A stretch of DNA of 64,000 bases from an uncultured Granulosicoccaceae bacterium (lineage in GTDB: Bacteria > Pseudomonadota > Gammaproteobacteria > Granulosicoccales > Granulosicoccaceae). The stretch is taken from assembly GCA_938007995.1 (NCBI GenBank), contig CALLLW010000040.1, positions 1 to 64,000 on the forward strand. Reading direction: 5' to 3'. A model generated the notes under the pieces. It was not told the DNA's origin and made no database searches. It saw only the letters and a program-made list of their open reading frames with translations. Of the stretch, positions 1 through 9,166 are shown piece by piece. Position numbers and translations under genes: made by a program. Each line of letters opens with the position of its first letter. Position 1 is the stretch's first letter.

Positions 1-3000
1 TGATTTCATAACTCAGAGCTGCACCTTCAGGGTCACTGCCGTTTAACACCACACTAAGCGCGGTATTAGCCGTGGTTGTTAACACCAGATCATTGGCAAC
101 CGGTGGACGATTTACTGAGCTGTCGCCGGCGGCATAGGTAAAGTACCTCACTGCGGCACTGGCATTGGTCACGTTATCCGGATAAAAATCATCCGTAGGC
201 CCGCCTACTGCCGCGTTCTGCCCAAGGAAAAACAGCTGTAGATCACCCGGGTTACCCAGTATCGATGCAGCAATAGAAAGTTCTGCGCTGTTGCCTGCAA
301 ACGCAACCTCGGCACTACCCACACTTGCCCACGACCAGTTGTTTCCGGTACCGGTGTACTTTTGCACATCCGATCCTTCAATCAGATAATCCACACCGAT
401 CGGATACTCGTTTAGAAAGCCTCGAAAACCGGTGGCAATACTTGCATCGGTATCGAGGTAGATGCCGTAACCCCAGGATAACGACGTTGCCGTTTCGTTG
501 GTATAGGCCACATAGAAGTTCTGTGCATCGTGCGCCACCCAGCCTTCTACCCAGTCTATGGAATCATTCAGGCTGTTGGCATCCAGTGGATCAGTTCCGA
601 ATGAATCGATGTTGCTCCATTCTGTAAGACTACCGTCAACCGTAATGGTGGCATTATTATTCGGTGTACCACCGGTCACGTTAATAGTAATAGAGGCTGC
701 GGCACTGGTCGCACTGCCATCGTTAACTGTAAACGTGAAAAAGTCCGTACCAACAAAATCTGCTGCTGGCGTGTAAGTCACCGTCGGTGGGGTTCCGGTT
801 AAACTTCCATTTGAGGGCTGATCAGTAATTTCATACGTGAGCGCATCACCTTCGATATCAGCACCGTTTAGCGTCAGTTGCAGCGCAGCATTACTTGACA
901 CCACTACCTGCTGTGCCAGTGCCACCGGCGGCGTATTACCGTTGCTGGCCACGGTACTGTAAGTCAGGTAACGATCCTGATCAGCCGCAAGCCCGTCTGT
1001 CACCGCATTCGGGTAGTGATCTACCCCGCTGCCGCCAATCGCACTACTGTCGCCATGCATATAAAAGCGCAGTACCGTTGCATCCTGCAGCATTGACTTG
1101 GGTATTACCACCTCTGCAGTTGTGCCGGTTCTTTGTATGTTAATAAATTGTACAAAGTCCCACGCCCAGTCACTGCCGTTGCCGGTGTATTTCTGCAAAG
1201 TGCCAGCCTCAAGCAGATAATCTGCTCCGATTGGCAGCTCACTGCTAAAACCTTGAAAGCCGGTAGCAGTATTGCCATCAACATCAATATAGATTCCGTA
1301 GCCCCAGCTGTCAGTCAGGGTTTCGGTATTGCGATAACCGATATAGAAATTAGACAAGTCATGCGCTACCCAGACTTCCTGCCAGTCAATCGTATTCGGC
1401 CCTGTGGTGTCCGCCGCCTCTGCGCCGAAACTGGTCACTGAAGCCCAATCGTTAAGCTCGCCATCGATGGTCAGGCTGTTTTCTGCCAGCGGATTACTTA
1501 ATGCCGCATTGCTTGGCGGTTCGACTACCGGAGGTTCAATAGGCGGCACTGCAGTACTGCTGTTATCTACCTGTGCCAGATATTCACTGACATCTGCCAG
1601 CTCACCGGCAGTCAGGGTCAGGCTCAGGTGTGCAGAAACAGCATCTTCCAGAGTCACTGCTGAGCCGTCGTGCAGGTATGGTGCAGTACGCCAAACGCCC
1701 AGTAAGGTAGGTGTATCGATTCCGGTTAGTGGACCAGAAAGTCGATTGCCACTTTCAGGCATCAGGGTGCCAACATCATGCAGCGTTGCATCATTAGAGT
1801 CGGTAAAGATTTCCCCTTCGTGGCAGCTGCCACAGCCCTGGCTTGCAAACACAGACTCTCCGGCCAGCGCTGCTGCCGTCATGGTGCCATCAATGTTGCG
1901 CCACGGACTATCATCAACCCGATCAAGGCTTGTCATATAGGCAGCCAATGCATCGAGATCGCTGCTTAAACCGGCTTTGGTGTTGCCTAACGGATCAGCG
2001 GTGTTTGCAAAATCGGCATCGTTCATTAAACCGGTACCTCCGGCAAACTCACGGATCTGACCCTCAAAATCCTGCACTTCATCAAAGTTGCCGCTCCAGT
2101 GCAGAATGCCATGGCCCATGCCAGCTCTGCCCTTGAGAGTTATAGTATTGCGAAGTCCCTCACCCAGACTGGTAAAGTCCCACACGCGGCCATCGTGCTC
2201 GCCATCTACATGGCAACTTGCGCAGCTCATGTAGTCGAGGCCTGCCAGGCGATCATCACGCGCGTCGTAAAACAGTTGTTTACCACGCAGTACCGTAGCG
2301 TCCAGTGTTTCAGTTGAGACAACATTAACCGTTGCGATTTCCGCAGCAACCGTAGCGCCGTTGGAAACAACCTCGGCAATGTCGTAAACCCCGACAGTAC
2401 GATCCATAAAATTATGCACGTACAAACGGGTGCCATCTGCAGAAACTGCCAGGCCGTGCGGCGCACGACCTGTATCGATACGACCAATCTCAATGGCTGT
2501 GGTGGCATCAATTAGTGAGACTTGTCGGTTACCCTCCAGTGCGGTAAACAGCGTTACTCCGTAAGGATCAAATACTGATGCGGCTGCAACACTGGCGTTA
2601 TCGTGATCGACCCGATCATTCAATTGCTCAGTGTTAGTACCCAGATCAATTTTGGATGTAATGGCACGTACGGTCTGATCGAAAGTCATACCTGCACCAC
2701 CGCGAAGATCCCCGGCCAGAATGTTATCCTGCTTTGACGGCAGCCAGCCAGTATCACCGGATGGTGAAATTACCATCGCGCCTAGATAGTTCGGCACACC
2801 CGGGCCTTCGTGTTCTGACACTACCCGGTCTATGTGCTGCATAATGATGGTATCGGTGACAGACAAATCCGCCACGCGCATGACCACAACCTCACCACCA
2901 TACTTGCGTGTGCCATCATCCACGACCGGAGTAGCGGTATCTTCCCCCGGCAATGGTGGAGTGATAAAACGCGCTACGTACAAGGTTTGTTGCGCACCAT

Positions 3001-6000
3001 CAAGCGTTAAATGACGCGGGCTGGAACCAACATCAGTTTCGGTTTCTATAGCGCCTGCCAAAGACACACGCACCACTTTGCCAACCGCCTCCAGTGAAAC
3101 AAATGCCTTGCTATCACTAAACACCAGGCCGTACGGCTGCGAAGCTTTTTGCAGTGCCACAGTACCAGTCGCTGCCAACGATGAAGCACTTACCACCGTA
3201 ATACTCGCATCACCCCGGTTAACCACCCATACATCTCCATTGGGTGCTTCTGCAAGACTGACCGGTTCACGGCCAACCTGTATTTCAGCTAGCACTGCCA
3301 GGGTTCCGGTAGCTACTACAGTGACAGAATTGTTATCCGGGTTTACGTTCCATAGCTGCGAAGCATTGCTGTGCTCCAATATGCTGGTAGAGACCTTAGC
3401 CTGCCCGGCGGCAATATCATTGTGAATGACCTGCGTATAAGTCTGCCGCACTTCATCACCCTGCGAATCCCGCACAGTCAGACTAACCACATATCGACCC
3501 GGCAACGCATAGGTATGACTAACTGCCGGGTTGGTGGTATAAGCAGTTTCTGCGCTGCCATCACCAAAGTTCCACTTGTACTGCAACGCACCTGTCCCTT
3601 GAGCATTTGCAGTTAATGCCAGAGTACTACCAGTGGCAACCGGTGTTTGCGCTATGGGCTGCACGCTTAACGGCACGCGTAGCTCTGCTGCCATTACCTG
3701 TACTTCCGCAAGGCTTAGAAACTCACCAGCACTGGCAAGCTGCACACGAACATAACGACCGGTTCTGCCAACCGGAACTTCCAGCTTTGCTCCTGCCGCG
3801 CCACTGTGGAATTTGCTAAACACACCAGACTGCGCACGAGTCGTATTCAAATCTTTACTGGTGAACGGAACATCTGACGTAAACACATAAAAGTCAGACA
3901 AACGATTGCTACAACAGTCGGTCCGGTTCCACAGTACAACAGAATCTATTTCAACAGAACGCCCGACATCAAGCTCCCACCAGGAGTTATTGTCTGCCAG
4001 TGTATGGGTGATGTTAGGCGGCTGGCTGGTGTAAGTGGTTACCCCGTCAATCGCGCGCGATGCCGGATACGCCGGACTCCAGATACTAGACTGTTCAGCC
4101 GTACCTTCCAGAGCAACGTTGGCAACATCGGTCCGCCGCGAACCGAAGATCTGTACCTCTGCCAGTTGTAAAGCGTTGGTACCACGCAGTTGTACTCGAA
4201 CGTATCGCCCCAGAGTATTAACGGGAAGGTCTGTCTGCCTGCCCGCTGCACCATCAAACGCAATATCCGTCACACCGGATTGAGCCCTGGTGGCTTCAAG
4301 ATCCTGAGAAGCAAACGGTACTGATGAAACAAAGACATGAAAGTCAGATAGACGGTCGGCACAACAGTCGGTTCGGTTCCACAATCGGATGGTGTCTATC
4401 TCAACCGAGCGGCCAAGATCCACTTCCCACCAGGGCTGATTTTCGTTTTGTGTGTGAGTCAGTGAACCGGCTCTGTCCCAGCCGGTTAAATCACCGTCAA
4501 TGGCATTACCAGCTTCAAATTCAAATGCAGATGGATACGTCGATGACTGCGTGGCAGTTCCGTTAAGCGCCAGGTTATCAAGCCGTGTATCAAGTGCAGT
4601 AACTTTGATCACCTGCGCTTCTGAAGGCACACCGTTGCTGTCCACTGCAAACAACATCCAGTAACCGGGCGTTGCAATGTTAGGGTTTTCATGAATGGTG
4701 ACTTTATATTTATTTGCGCCATCAGCTGAAAAATCAGGCTTATAAAAACGCGCATCAGTATTCATCGCATGCGTTGTGGCAGACATTCGAATAAAACTGA
4801 AGTAAGCAACGTTGCCGGTGGTGGTAACATCGATTTGAGCCCCGGTATCGGCAATCCCCTGATCAGACACTACTGTCGGGCGAGTGGCCAGTGAGTTCCC
4901 GCTGAACAGATACGGCGGCGAGTAAACCTGACCATCCTGATGATCGCCCCCCCCGTAACCGCCGCCGGCAGTCAGTACGCGGCCATCCGTTAGTAACAGC
5001 GCTGTCGAGTGATAGTCACGTGGCACAGCCATGTTGGCCATACCGCGCCAGGTACCCGTTTGCGGGTTCCAGATTTCAGGCTCCATCACACTGCCGCTGT
5101 CACGAAATTTTGCACCGGTGGTGTTACCACCAACCACCAGCACTTCACCCGTTGGCAGTGGAATCATCTGATGGAACTTACGTTTGTGCGCCATGTTAGA
5201 GGTACCGCGAATCACCGGCCGCGCACCATTCAGATCAACCGTAAACGCATTACTTTCGGGTGCTGTGGCATTACCACCCCAGCTGCCATCATTACGACCA
5301 CTGATTAACAACTTACCGGCGTCGTACATCACCTGAATACCACCGGCATGGTTAACACCATCGGTATCGGGATCGGCCAACCGGCTGCTGCCGTTGCCGC
5401 TGGCGTTGACCATTTGATTTTCAACGGTATCCCAGTAGTGATAGATGTTGCCGTTGGGTGCAACACTTAATAACGGGAAAGCATTCTCACGCCCGAGGTC
5501 GTTATTGCGTTGCCGCATGTTAAGAAAATCGATACCGTTTAGTACACGCCAGCCATCACCCGGCTCATAGAGATCCGGGTTACGTGTATTGGTCGAGGTG
5601 CCGAGCGCGGTAAGTACCTTGCCGTCGCCGGTGGCAATACTGGTTGGATACCAGCGACCACCGCTGGCCATATTCTCTACCGTTTGCCATTCACCATTGG
5701 TGTAATCAAAAAGCGTGGTCCACGGACTATTGCCCTGATTGCGCCCACCGTTAACCAGCACCTTGCCATCAGCCGTCATCGACATGGCAGCACAGAACAT
5801 GTTGTGCCCCTGGTGCAGATTCTCCTGAAACACCCCGGTGTCGGGATTCCACAAGGCACTGTAGGTTTGTTCCGTGGTCGGCCAGGTGCGACGCTCGGAT
5901 CCTGAATACGTGAGCACCTCGCCGCTTGGCAACAACGCCATCGAAACCGCAACGTGCGGCCAGTCGAGTACCGGCCCCCAGCTACCGATTTCCGCGGGAC

Positions 6001-6148
6001 TGCCCAACGCCGCACCCAGCACAGGCTCAGTGCCCGGAGCGTTTGCAGGCTCCAGTTCTTCGGTAACATTCACCGGCAGCGGATTACTGCTGTCACAGGC
6101 AGTAAGCAGGCTTAGCAGCAACACTTGAGCGATTAATCCAAAACGCAT
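1..6148 (-). CDS. Giant multidomain lipoprotein: copper radical oxidase-like propeller fused to dihaem cytochrome c module (3' end outside window)
   Basis: The gene starts at the ATG at 6148 and stays open to the left edge (about 2049 residues seen). A lipobox (LTAC, Cys18) predicts a lipoprotein. Approximate domain order: galactose/glyoxal-oxidase kelch propeller 40-400 and its C-terminal all-beta domain to 515; two F5/8-type discoidin domains 520-670 and 671-820; PKD 822-906; YncE-like propeller 910-1250; cytochrome c/MauG-like region with haem sites CASCH (1309-1313) and CGSCH (1439-1443); CBM9/DOMON-like 1556-1670; cadherin-like 1735-1820; a second CBM9-like 1834-1985; then another cadherin-like domain. 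The residues expected of a copper radical oxidase are present: Cys119 (FCAA), Tyr167 (RWYP), Tyr379-His380 (DYHS) and His460 (THAMN). The likely role is surface oxidation of an alcohol, aldehyde or sugar with electrons passed to haem. The domain calls are firm; the substrate is unknown. Confidence 0.85.
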   Translation of the reverse strand, partial: MRFGLIAQVLLLSLLTACDSSNPLPVNVTEELEPANAPGTEPVLGAALGSPAEIGSWGPVLDWPHVAVSMALLPSGEVLTYSGSERRTWPTTEQTYSALWNPDTGVFQENLHQGHNMFCAAMSMTADGKVLVNGGRNQGNSPWTTLFDYTNGEWQTVENMASGGRWYPTSIATGDGKVLTALGTSTNTRNPDLYEPGDGWRVLNGIDFLNMRQRNNDLGRENAFPLLSVAPNGNIYHYWDTVENQMVNASGNGSSRLADPDTDGVNHAGGIQVMYDAGKLLISGRNDGSWGGNATAPESNAFTVDLNGARPVIRGTSNMAHKRKFHQMIPLPTGEVLVVGGNTTGAKFRDSGSVMEPEIWNPQTGTWRGMANMAVPRDYHSTALLLTDGRVLTAGGGYGGGDHQDGQVYSPPYLFSGNSLATRPTVVSDQGIADTGAQIDVTTTGNVAYFSFIRMSATTHAMNTDARFYKPDFSADGANKYKVTIHENPNIATPGYWMLFAVDSNGVPSEAQVIKVTALDTRLDNLALNGTATQSSTYPSAFEFEAGNAIDGDLTGWDRAGSLTHTQNENQPWWEVDLGRSVEIDTIRLWNRTDCCADRLSDFHVFVSSVPFASQDLEATRAQSGVTDIAFDGAAGRQTDLPVNTLGRYVRVQLRGTNALQLAEVQIFGSRRTDVANVALEGTAEQSSIWSPAYPASRAIDGVTTYTSQPPNITHTLADNNSWWELDVGRSVEIDSVVLWNRTDCCSNRLSDFYVFTSDVPFTSKDLNTTRAQSGVFSKFHSGAAGAKLEVPVGRTGRYVRVQLASAGEFLSLAEVQVMAAELRVPLSVQPIAQTPVATGSTLALTANAQGTGALQYKWNFGDGSAETAYTTNPAVSHTYALPGRYVVSLTVRDSQGDEVRQTYTQVIHNDIAAGQAKVSTSILEHSNASQLWNVNPDNNSVTVVATGTLAVLAEIQVGREPVSLAEAPNGDVWVVNRGDASITVVSASSLAATGTVALQKASQPYGLVFSDSKAFVSLEAVGKVVRVSLAGAIETETDVGSSPRHLTLDGAQQTLYVARFITPPLPGEDTATPVVDDGTRKYGGEVVVMRVADLSVTDTIIMQHIDRVVSEHEGPGVPNYLGAMVISPSGDTGWLPSKQDNILAGDLRGGAGMTFDQTVRAITSKIDLGTNTEQLNDRVDHDNASVAAASVFDPYGVTLFTALEGNRQVSLIDATTAIEIGRIDTGRAPHGLAVSADGTRLYVHNFMDRTVGVYDIAEVVSNGATVAAEIATVNVVSTETLDATVLRGKQLFYDARDDRLAGLDYMSCASCHVDGEHDGRVWDFTSLGEGLRNTITLKGRAGMGHGILHWSGNFDEVQDFEGQIREFAGGTGLMNDADFANTADPLGNTKAGLSSDLDALAAYMTSLDRVDDSPWRNIDGTMTAAALAGESVFASQGCGSCHEGEIFTDSNDATLHDVGTLMPESGNRLSGPLTGIDTPTLLGVWRTAPYLHDGSAVTLEDAVSAHLSLTLTAGELADVSEYLAQVDNSSTAVPPIEPPVVEPPSNAALSNPLAENSLTIDGELNDWASVTSFGAEAADTTGPNTIDWQEVWVAHDLSNFYIGYRNTETLTDSWGYGIYIDVDGNTATGFQGFSSELPIGADYLLEAGTLQKYTGNGSDWAWDFVQFINIQRTGTTAEVVIPKSMLQDATVLRFYMHGDSSAIGGSGVDHYPNAVTDGLAADQDRYLTYSTVASNGNTPPVALAQQVVVSSNAALQLTLNGADIEGDALTYEITDQPSNGSLTGTPPTVTYTPAADFVGTDFFTFTVNDGSATSAAASITINVTGGTPNNNATITVDGSLTEWSNIDSFGTDPLDANSLNDSIDWVEGWVAHDAQNFYVAYTNETATSLSWGYGIYLDTDASIATGFRGFLNEYPIGVDYLIEGSDVQKYTGTGNNWSWASVGSAEVAFAGNSAELSIAASILGNPGDLQLFFLGQNAAVGGPTDDFYPDNVTNASAAVRYFTYAAGDSSVNRPPVANDLVLTTTANTALSVVLNGSDPEGAALSYEI

Positions 6149-6420
6149 CGTAAGTATCCGTATTCAAAGGTCTATCTCATTCGTAACGGTTACTGAGAAA
6201 TTGACTTGAACTAGCCACAGAAATCGGTTGCAGATCACAGAAAGACTGTGGTCCACGCCGCAAAGCACGCCCTGCTAACGTATGTTCAACGTCGCCGGAT
6301 CTGATGATCCGCAGCCAGCATCCCACAACCTGCATACCACCAGAGCAGCCCCAGCTGCGATCGCCGATACGGCCTAAAAGAGATGGCCGAAAATTAGTAG
6401 AACGAATACGACAGTTAAGC

Positions 6421-6449
6421 TTGACAGAGCAAACCAGCCGGACGATAAT
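6421..6449 (+). promoter_or_regulatory. sigma70 promoter of the tRNA cluster
   Basis: TTGACA (6421-6426) and GATAAT (6444-6449) are separated by exactly 17 bp, about 12 bp before tRNA-Gly. A GC-rich stretch (cgcgtttcgcgcg) follows the -10 box. This is the kind of discriminator found at stringently controlled stable-RNA promoters. The rest of the 6149-6460 gap shows nothing definite; the promoter of the giant lipoprotein must lie there on the other strand. Confidence 0.85.
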
Positions 6450-6460
6450 TCGCGTTTCGC

Positions 6461-6536
<76 letters not shown>

Positions 6537-6547
6537 AAGAATTTAAG

Positions 6548-6571
6548 AACCCCGTCACCCGGGGTTTTTTT
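6548..6571 (+). terminator. Intrinsic terminator after tRNA-Gly
   Basis: Stem AACCCCG (6548-6554) pairs with CGGGGTT (6560-6566) around a 5-nt loop and runs into a T-tract. It lies between tRNA-Gly and tRNA-Cys, so it would split or attenuate the cluster rather than end it. Confidence 0.75.
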
Positions 6572-6724
6572 ATGCGCCGAACTTTATGGATGCACACCAG
6601 CGACTGGCCAGCAATCTGCCGGCATCTGGTCTGATCCATGCGGGCAGACATTACCGCCCGAACAGTGAAGCCACACAAGCACCAGCAATTCGAAAAGTTA
6701 GTGGTAGAATTGCGTGACACTCAA

Positions 6725-6798
6725 GGCTCGATGGCAGAGTGGTGATGCAGCGGCCTGCAAAGCCGTGTACAGCGGTTCGATTCCGCTTCGAGCCTCCA
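6725..6798 (+). tRNA. cysT: tRNA-Cys (GCA)
   Basis: A 74-nt cloverleaf with acceptor GGCTCGA/TCGAGCC, anticodon GCA in CCTGCAAAG, T-loop GTTCGATTC and encoded CCA. It is second in the trio, 10 nt before tRNA-Leu. Confidence 0.97.
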
Positions 6799-6808
6799 AT
6801 CCTATATT

Positions 6809-6895
6809 GCCCGGGTGGCGAAATTGGTAGACGCAAGGGACTTAAAATCCCTCGGTAGAAATACCGTGCCGGTTCGATTCCGGCCCCGGGCACCA
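6809..6895 (+). tRNA. leuZ: tRNA-Leu (UAA), host of the integration site
   Basis: An 87-nt class II tRNA with a long variable arm, acceptor GCCCGGG/CCCGGGC, anticodon TAA in CTTAAAA and encoded CCA. Its 3' end is the left attachment site of the integrative element that follows; the tRNA stays intact. Confidence 0.97.
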
Positions 6896-6900
6896 TTAAG
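6882..6900 (+). repeat. attL candidate (3' end of tRNA-Leu)
   Basis: GGCCCCGGGCACCATTAAG covers the end of the T-arm, the acceptor stem, CCA and 5 nt beyond. It matches GGCCCCGGCACCATTTAG at 17003 apart from a one-base indel and one substitution. The location just upstream of the integrase is typical for tRNA-borne attachment sites. Confidence 0.65.
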
Positions 6901-7005
6901 TAATCTCACCTAGTCTCAACACATCCCAAATACCGCATAAACGCTTCATTTTAGGGCTTTTTTTGTCTTAAACTGTCCCACGTTGTGTCGGTGCATCTCA
7001 ATACA

Positions 7006-7059
7006 TTGACGGTATATCTGGCGGTACCAAGCTGTCACCGGCACTCTCGGTACCGTCAA
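7006..7059. promoter_or_regulatory. Candidate integrase arm-binding sites, left end
   Basis: TTGACGGTA at 7006-7014 and its inverse TACCGTCAA at 7051-7059 lie between attL and the integrase start. The fuller form TTGACGGTACC (7049-7059, minus) recurs exactly at 16932-16942 near the right end. The integrase promoter must also lie here, so autoregulation is possible. Confidence 0.5.
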
Positions 7060-7072
7060 GGGGCGTAACTAA

Positions 7073-8326
7073 GTGAAACTCAAAGACACGAAAGTAAAGA
7101 ACGCAAAGGCCAAAGATAAGCCGTACAAGCTCACCGACGGCGATGGCATGTACTTGTTGATCAAGCCCAAGGCGAACAACGGCACCTCAAAGCTCTGGAG
7201 GTTCGACTACCGCATAAACGGCAAACGTAAAACGATGGCATTCGGCACTTATCCCGAAGTCAGTCTTGAAAGAGCAAGAGCAAAGCGAAAGGACGCGAGA
7301 GAAAAGATTGCCGATGGAATCGACCCCGCATCACAACAAAAGGTTGAGGCTCTGCGCTCCACAGCATTCGAGTCAGTCGCACTTGATTGGCATTCAAAAA
7401 AAAGCGCAGATTGGGTGCCATCACATCAGAAGAAAATAAAGCGCCGGCTTGAAAAGGACTTGTTCCCGTATATCGGTGATCGACCGATTGCAGAAATAGA
7501 AGCACCAGAACTGCTCGAGGTGTTGCGGCGAATAGAATCACGCGGTGCTCTGGAAATGGCTCACCGAGCGCGTGTAACAGCCGGCCAGGTATTCAGGTAT
7601 GCAATAGCGACCGGTGCAGCGACCCGTGATATCAGTCAGGACCTACGGGGAGCGCTCGCCAGTCGAAAGGTGAAACATCACGCATCTATCACTGATCCTG
7701 CAGAGATCGGCAAACTACTCCAAGTTATCGACGGCTACACAGGTGACGCGGTAACACGTGCAGCCCTGAAACTGTCACCGCATGTATTCGTAAGACCGGG
7801 TGAGTTAAGGCACGCTGAATGGTGCGAGTTCGATCTTACTGGTACCGCAAGCGACATAGGCGGCACCGGCCCTGTCTGGACGATACCGGCAGAGAAGATG
7901 AAAATGAGGTCACCACATATTGTGCCTTTGAGTCCTCAAGCAGTAGCAATTCTGGAAGACGTACAAAAGCTAACTGGTGGTGGCAAGTATGTATTTCCCG
8001 GTGCACGTTCTGCACAAAGACCAATGTCAGAAAACACGGTTAATGCTGCACTGAGAAGATGTGGATACACGAAAGAAGAAATGACTGCGCACGGTTTTCG
8101 CAGCATGGCATCCACTCGACTCTACGAATCCGATATGTGGCCGGGTGATGTTATTGAAATCCAATTGGCACACACCGAGCGAAACAGTGTTAAAGCAGCT
8201 TACAACTATGCTCAGCATCTACAGCAACGGCAAAAGATGATGCAGTGGTGGTCAAAATACCTGGCTCAGTTGGTGACTGGCTGTTCGGTTTCCAGTATTC
8301 ACCAGCCTGTAGAAGTTTCCGCGTAA
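7073..8326 (+). CDS. int: Tyrosine recombinase / integrase (P4-type, DUF4102 N-terminus)
   Basis: 417 residues, GTG start with AAGGGG 9 nt upstream. The N-terminal ~85 residues are the DUF4102 arm-binding domain common in P4-like integrases (LTDGDGMYLLIKP). A core-binding domain follows, then the catalytic domain with box I Arg (RPGELR), HGFR, LAHTERN and the nucleophile Tyr in AYNYAQ. It catalyses integration and excision at the adjacent tRNA-Leu. The stop overlaps the next start (TAATG), so an HTH protein is co-translated with it. Confidence 0.95.
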   Translation: MKLKDTKVKNAKAKDKPYKLTDGDGMYLLIKPKANNGTSKLWRFDYRINGKRKTMAFGTYPEVSLERARAKRKDAREKIADGIDPASQQKVEALRSTAFESVALDWHSKKSADWVPSHQKKIKRRLEKDLFPYIGDRPIAEIEAPELLEVLRRIESRGALEMAHRARVTAGQVFRYAIATGAATRDISQDLRGALASRKVKHHASITDPAEIGKLLQVIDGYTGDAVTRAALKLSPHVFVRPGELRHAEWCEFDLTGTASDIGGTGPVWTIPAEKMKMRSPHIVPLSPQAVAILEDVQKLTGGGKYVFPGARSAQRPMSENTVNAALRRCGYTKEEMTAHGFRSMASTRLYESDMWPGDVIEIQLAHTERNSVKAAYNYAQHLQQRQKMMQWWSKYLAQLVTGCSVSSIHQPVEVSA

Positions 8327-8763
8327 TGGAAGCGACAACACCAGAGGAGCTTGCAGCATACCTACATGAGCGGTCGCAATGGTGGGAGAACACGATCAGA
8401 GCGGCAAATCCTGCAGACCATGATACGCGCGTATCCGAAATAGCAAACAGACTACGGAGTATCGCGACTCAAATCACTACCGACAATTTTAAGCTGATCC
8501 AGCAAACATGCGAAGTATTAGAAGAGCTAGCGGAAACTCACCTACAAGCAGAACTTAAAGGAGATTATTCAGGCTGTGAGTGGCTAACTGAGACAGATCT
8601 AACTGAAAGATGGTCAGGCAAGGTAAGCATAGAGACACTACGAAGCTGGCGAAAAAATAAACGACGTGGCCCGACTTATCATAAATTTGAATACAAGGTG
8701 CTGTACAGACTGTCTGATATTGAGGCGTATGAGCGCGCTGGACGGCGCGTAATCACCAAGTGA
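8326..8763 (+). CDS. Helix-turn-helix protein, excisionase-like C-terminus
   Basis: 145 residues. The ATG at 8326 overlaps the integrase stop and is preferred over an in-frame start inside the integrase gene. The N-terminal ~90 residues are helical and of unknown family (EELAAYLHERSQWWENTI). The C-terminal part (LTETDLTERW, ETLRSWRKNKRRGP, LSDIEAYE) has the layout of HTH_17/MerR-like excisionase domains. Probable role: DNA-binding partner of the integrase or regulator of the element; this is inferred from position and fold only. Confidence 0.75.
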   Translation: MEATTPEELAAYLHERSQWWENTIRAANPADHDTRVSEIANRLRSIATQITTDNFKLIQQTCEVLEELAETHLQAELKGDYSGCEWLTETDLTERWSGKVSIETLRSWRKNKRRGPTYHKFEYKVLYRLSDIEAYERAGRRVITK

Positions 8764-8810
8764 ATAAAAAACCCCGCGCGCTGTAACTTTTGTGCCAAAA
8801 CATACCATCA

Positions 8811-8890
8811 GGCTCCAACAGACCCCAACAGACCCCAACAGACCCCAACAGACCCCAACAGACCCCAACAGACCCCAACAGACCCCAAAG
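8811..8890. repeat. 10-bp tandem repeat array, candidate iterons
   Basis: Eight consecutive 10-bp units in perfect phase: one degenerate (ggctccaaca), six identical (gaccccaaca) and one end variant (gaccccaaag). The period equals about one helical turn, so bound proteins would sit on one DNA face. It occupies the 205-bp gap between the HTH gene and the AlpA-like gene and is not coding. Confidence 0.9.
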
Positions 8891-8968
8891 TAACCACACA
8901 ATAACTTGAAGTTTTTGTGTACCAAATGCCGTTTATGGTATCGCCTCATCCCACATTGAGGCATCGCT

Positions 8969-9166
8969 GTGAGCAAAACCTATATTCGGCTTCAAGAAGT
9001 TCTAATAGAAATTCCTGTATCTCGTTCGACCATCTACAGATGGATTGCAGCGGGAGAATTCCCCCAACCCGTAAAGCTCGGTGCTAAGACCAGCGCATTT
9101 GTATTAGAAGAATTTCACGAATGGCAGAAAAAGCGTAATGAACAACGCAGCGAGGCTGCCGCTTAA
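8969..9166 (+). CDS. alpA: AlpA-family regulator / excisionase
   Basis: 65 residues, GTG start. The whole protein is the AlpA winged-HTH: IPVSRSTIYRWIAAGEFPQP followed by the VKLGAKTSAFVLEE wing and a basic tail. The family includes the P4 Vis protein and E. coli AlpA, which control excision and integrase expression. The stop overlaps the next start (TAATG). The 10-bp repeats directly upstream could be its target or part of an origin. Confidence 0.88.
   Translation: MSKTYIRLQEVLIEIPVSRSTIYRWIAAGEFPQPVKLGAKTSAFVLEEFHEWQKKRNEQRSEAAA

Noticed and set aside
325-2317. Several plus-strand frames of 60-180 codons
   Set aside because: They are shadows of the giant minus-strand lipoprotein, whose frame carries clear domains and haem motifs.
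8811-8890. Possible CRISPR array
   Set aside because: Units are 10 bp without spacers, and no cas genes are present.
8638-8976. Minus-strand frame encoding Gly/Val/Trp-rich repeats
   Set aside because: It is the 10-bp tandem repeat read in frame and opposes three plus-strand genes.
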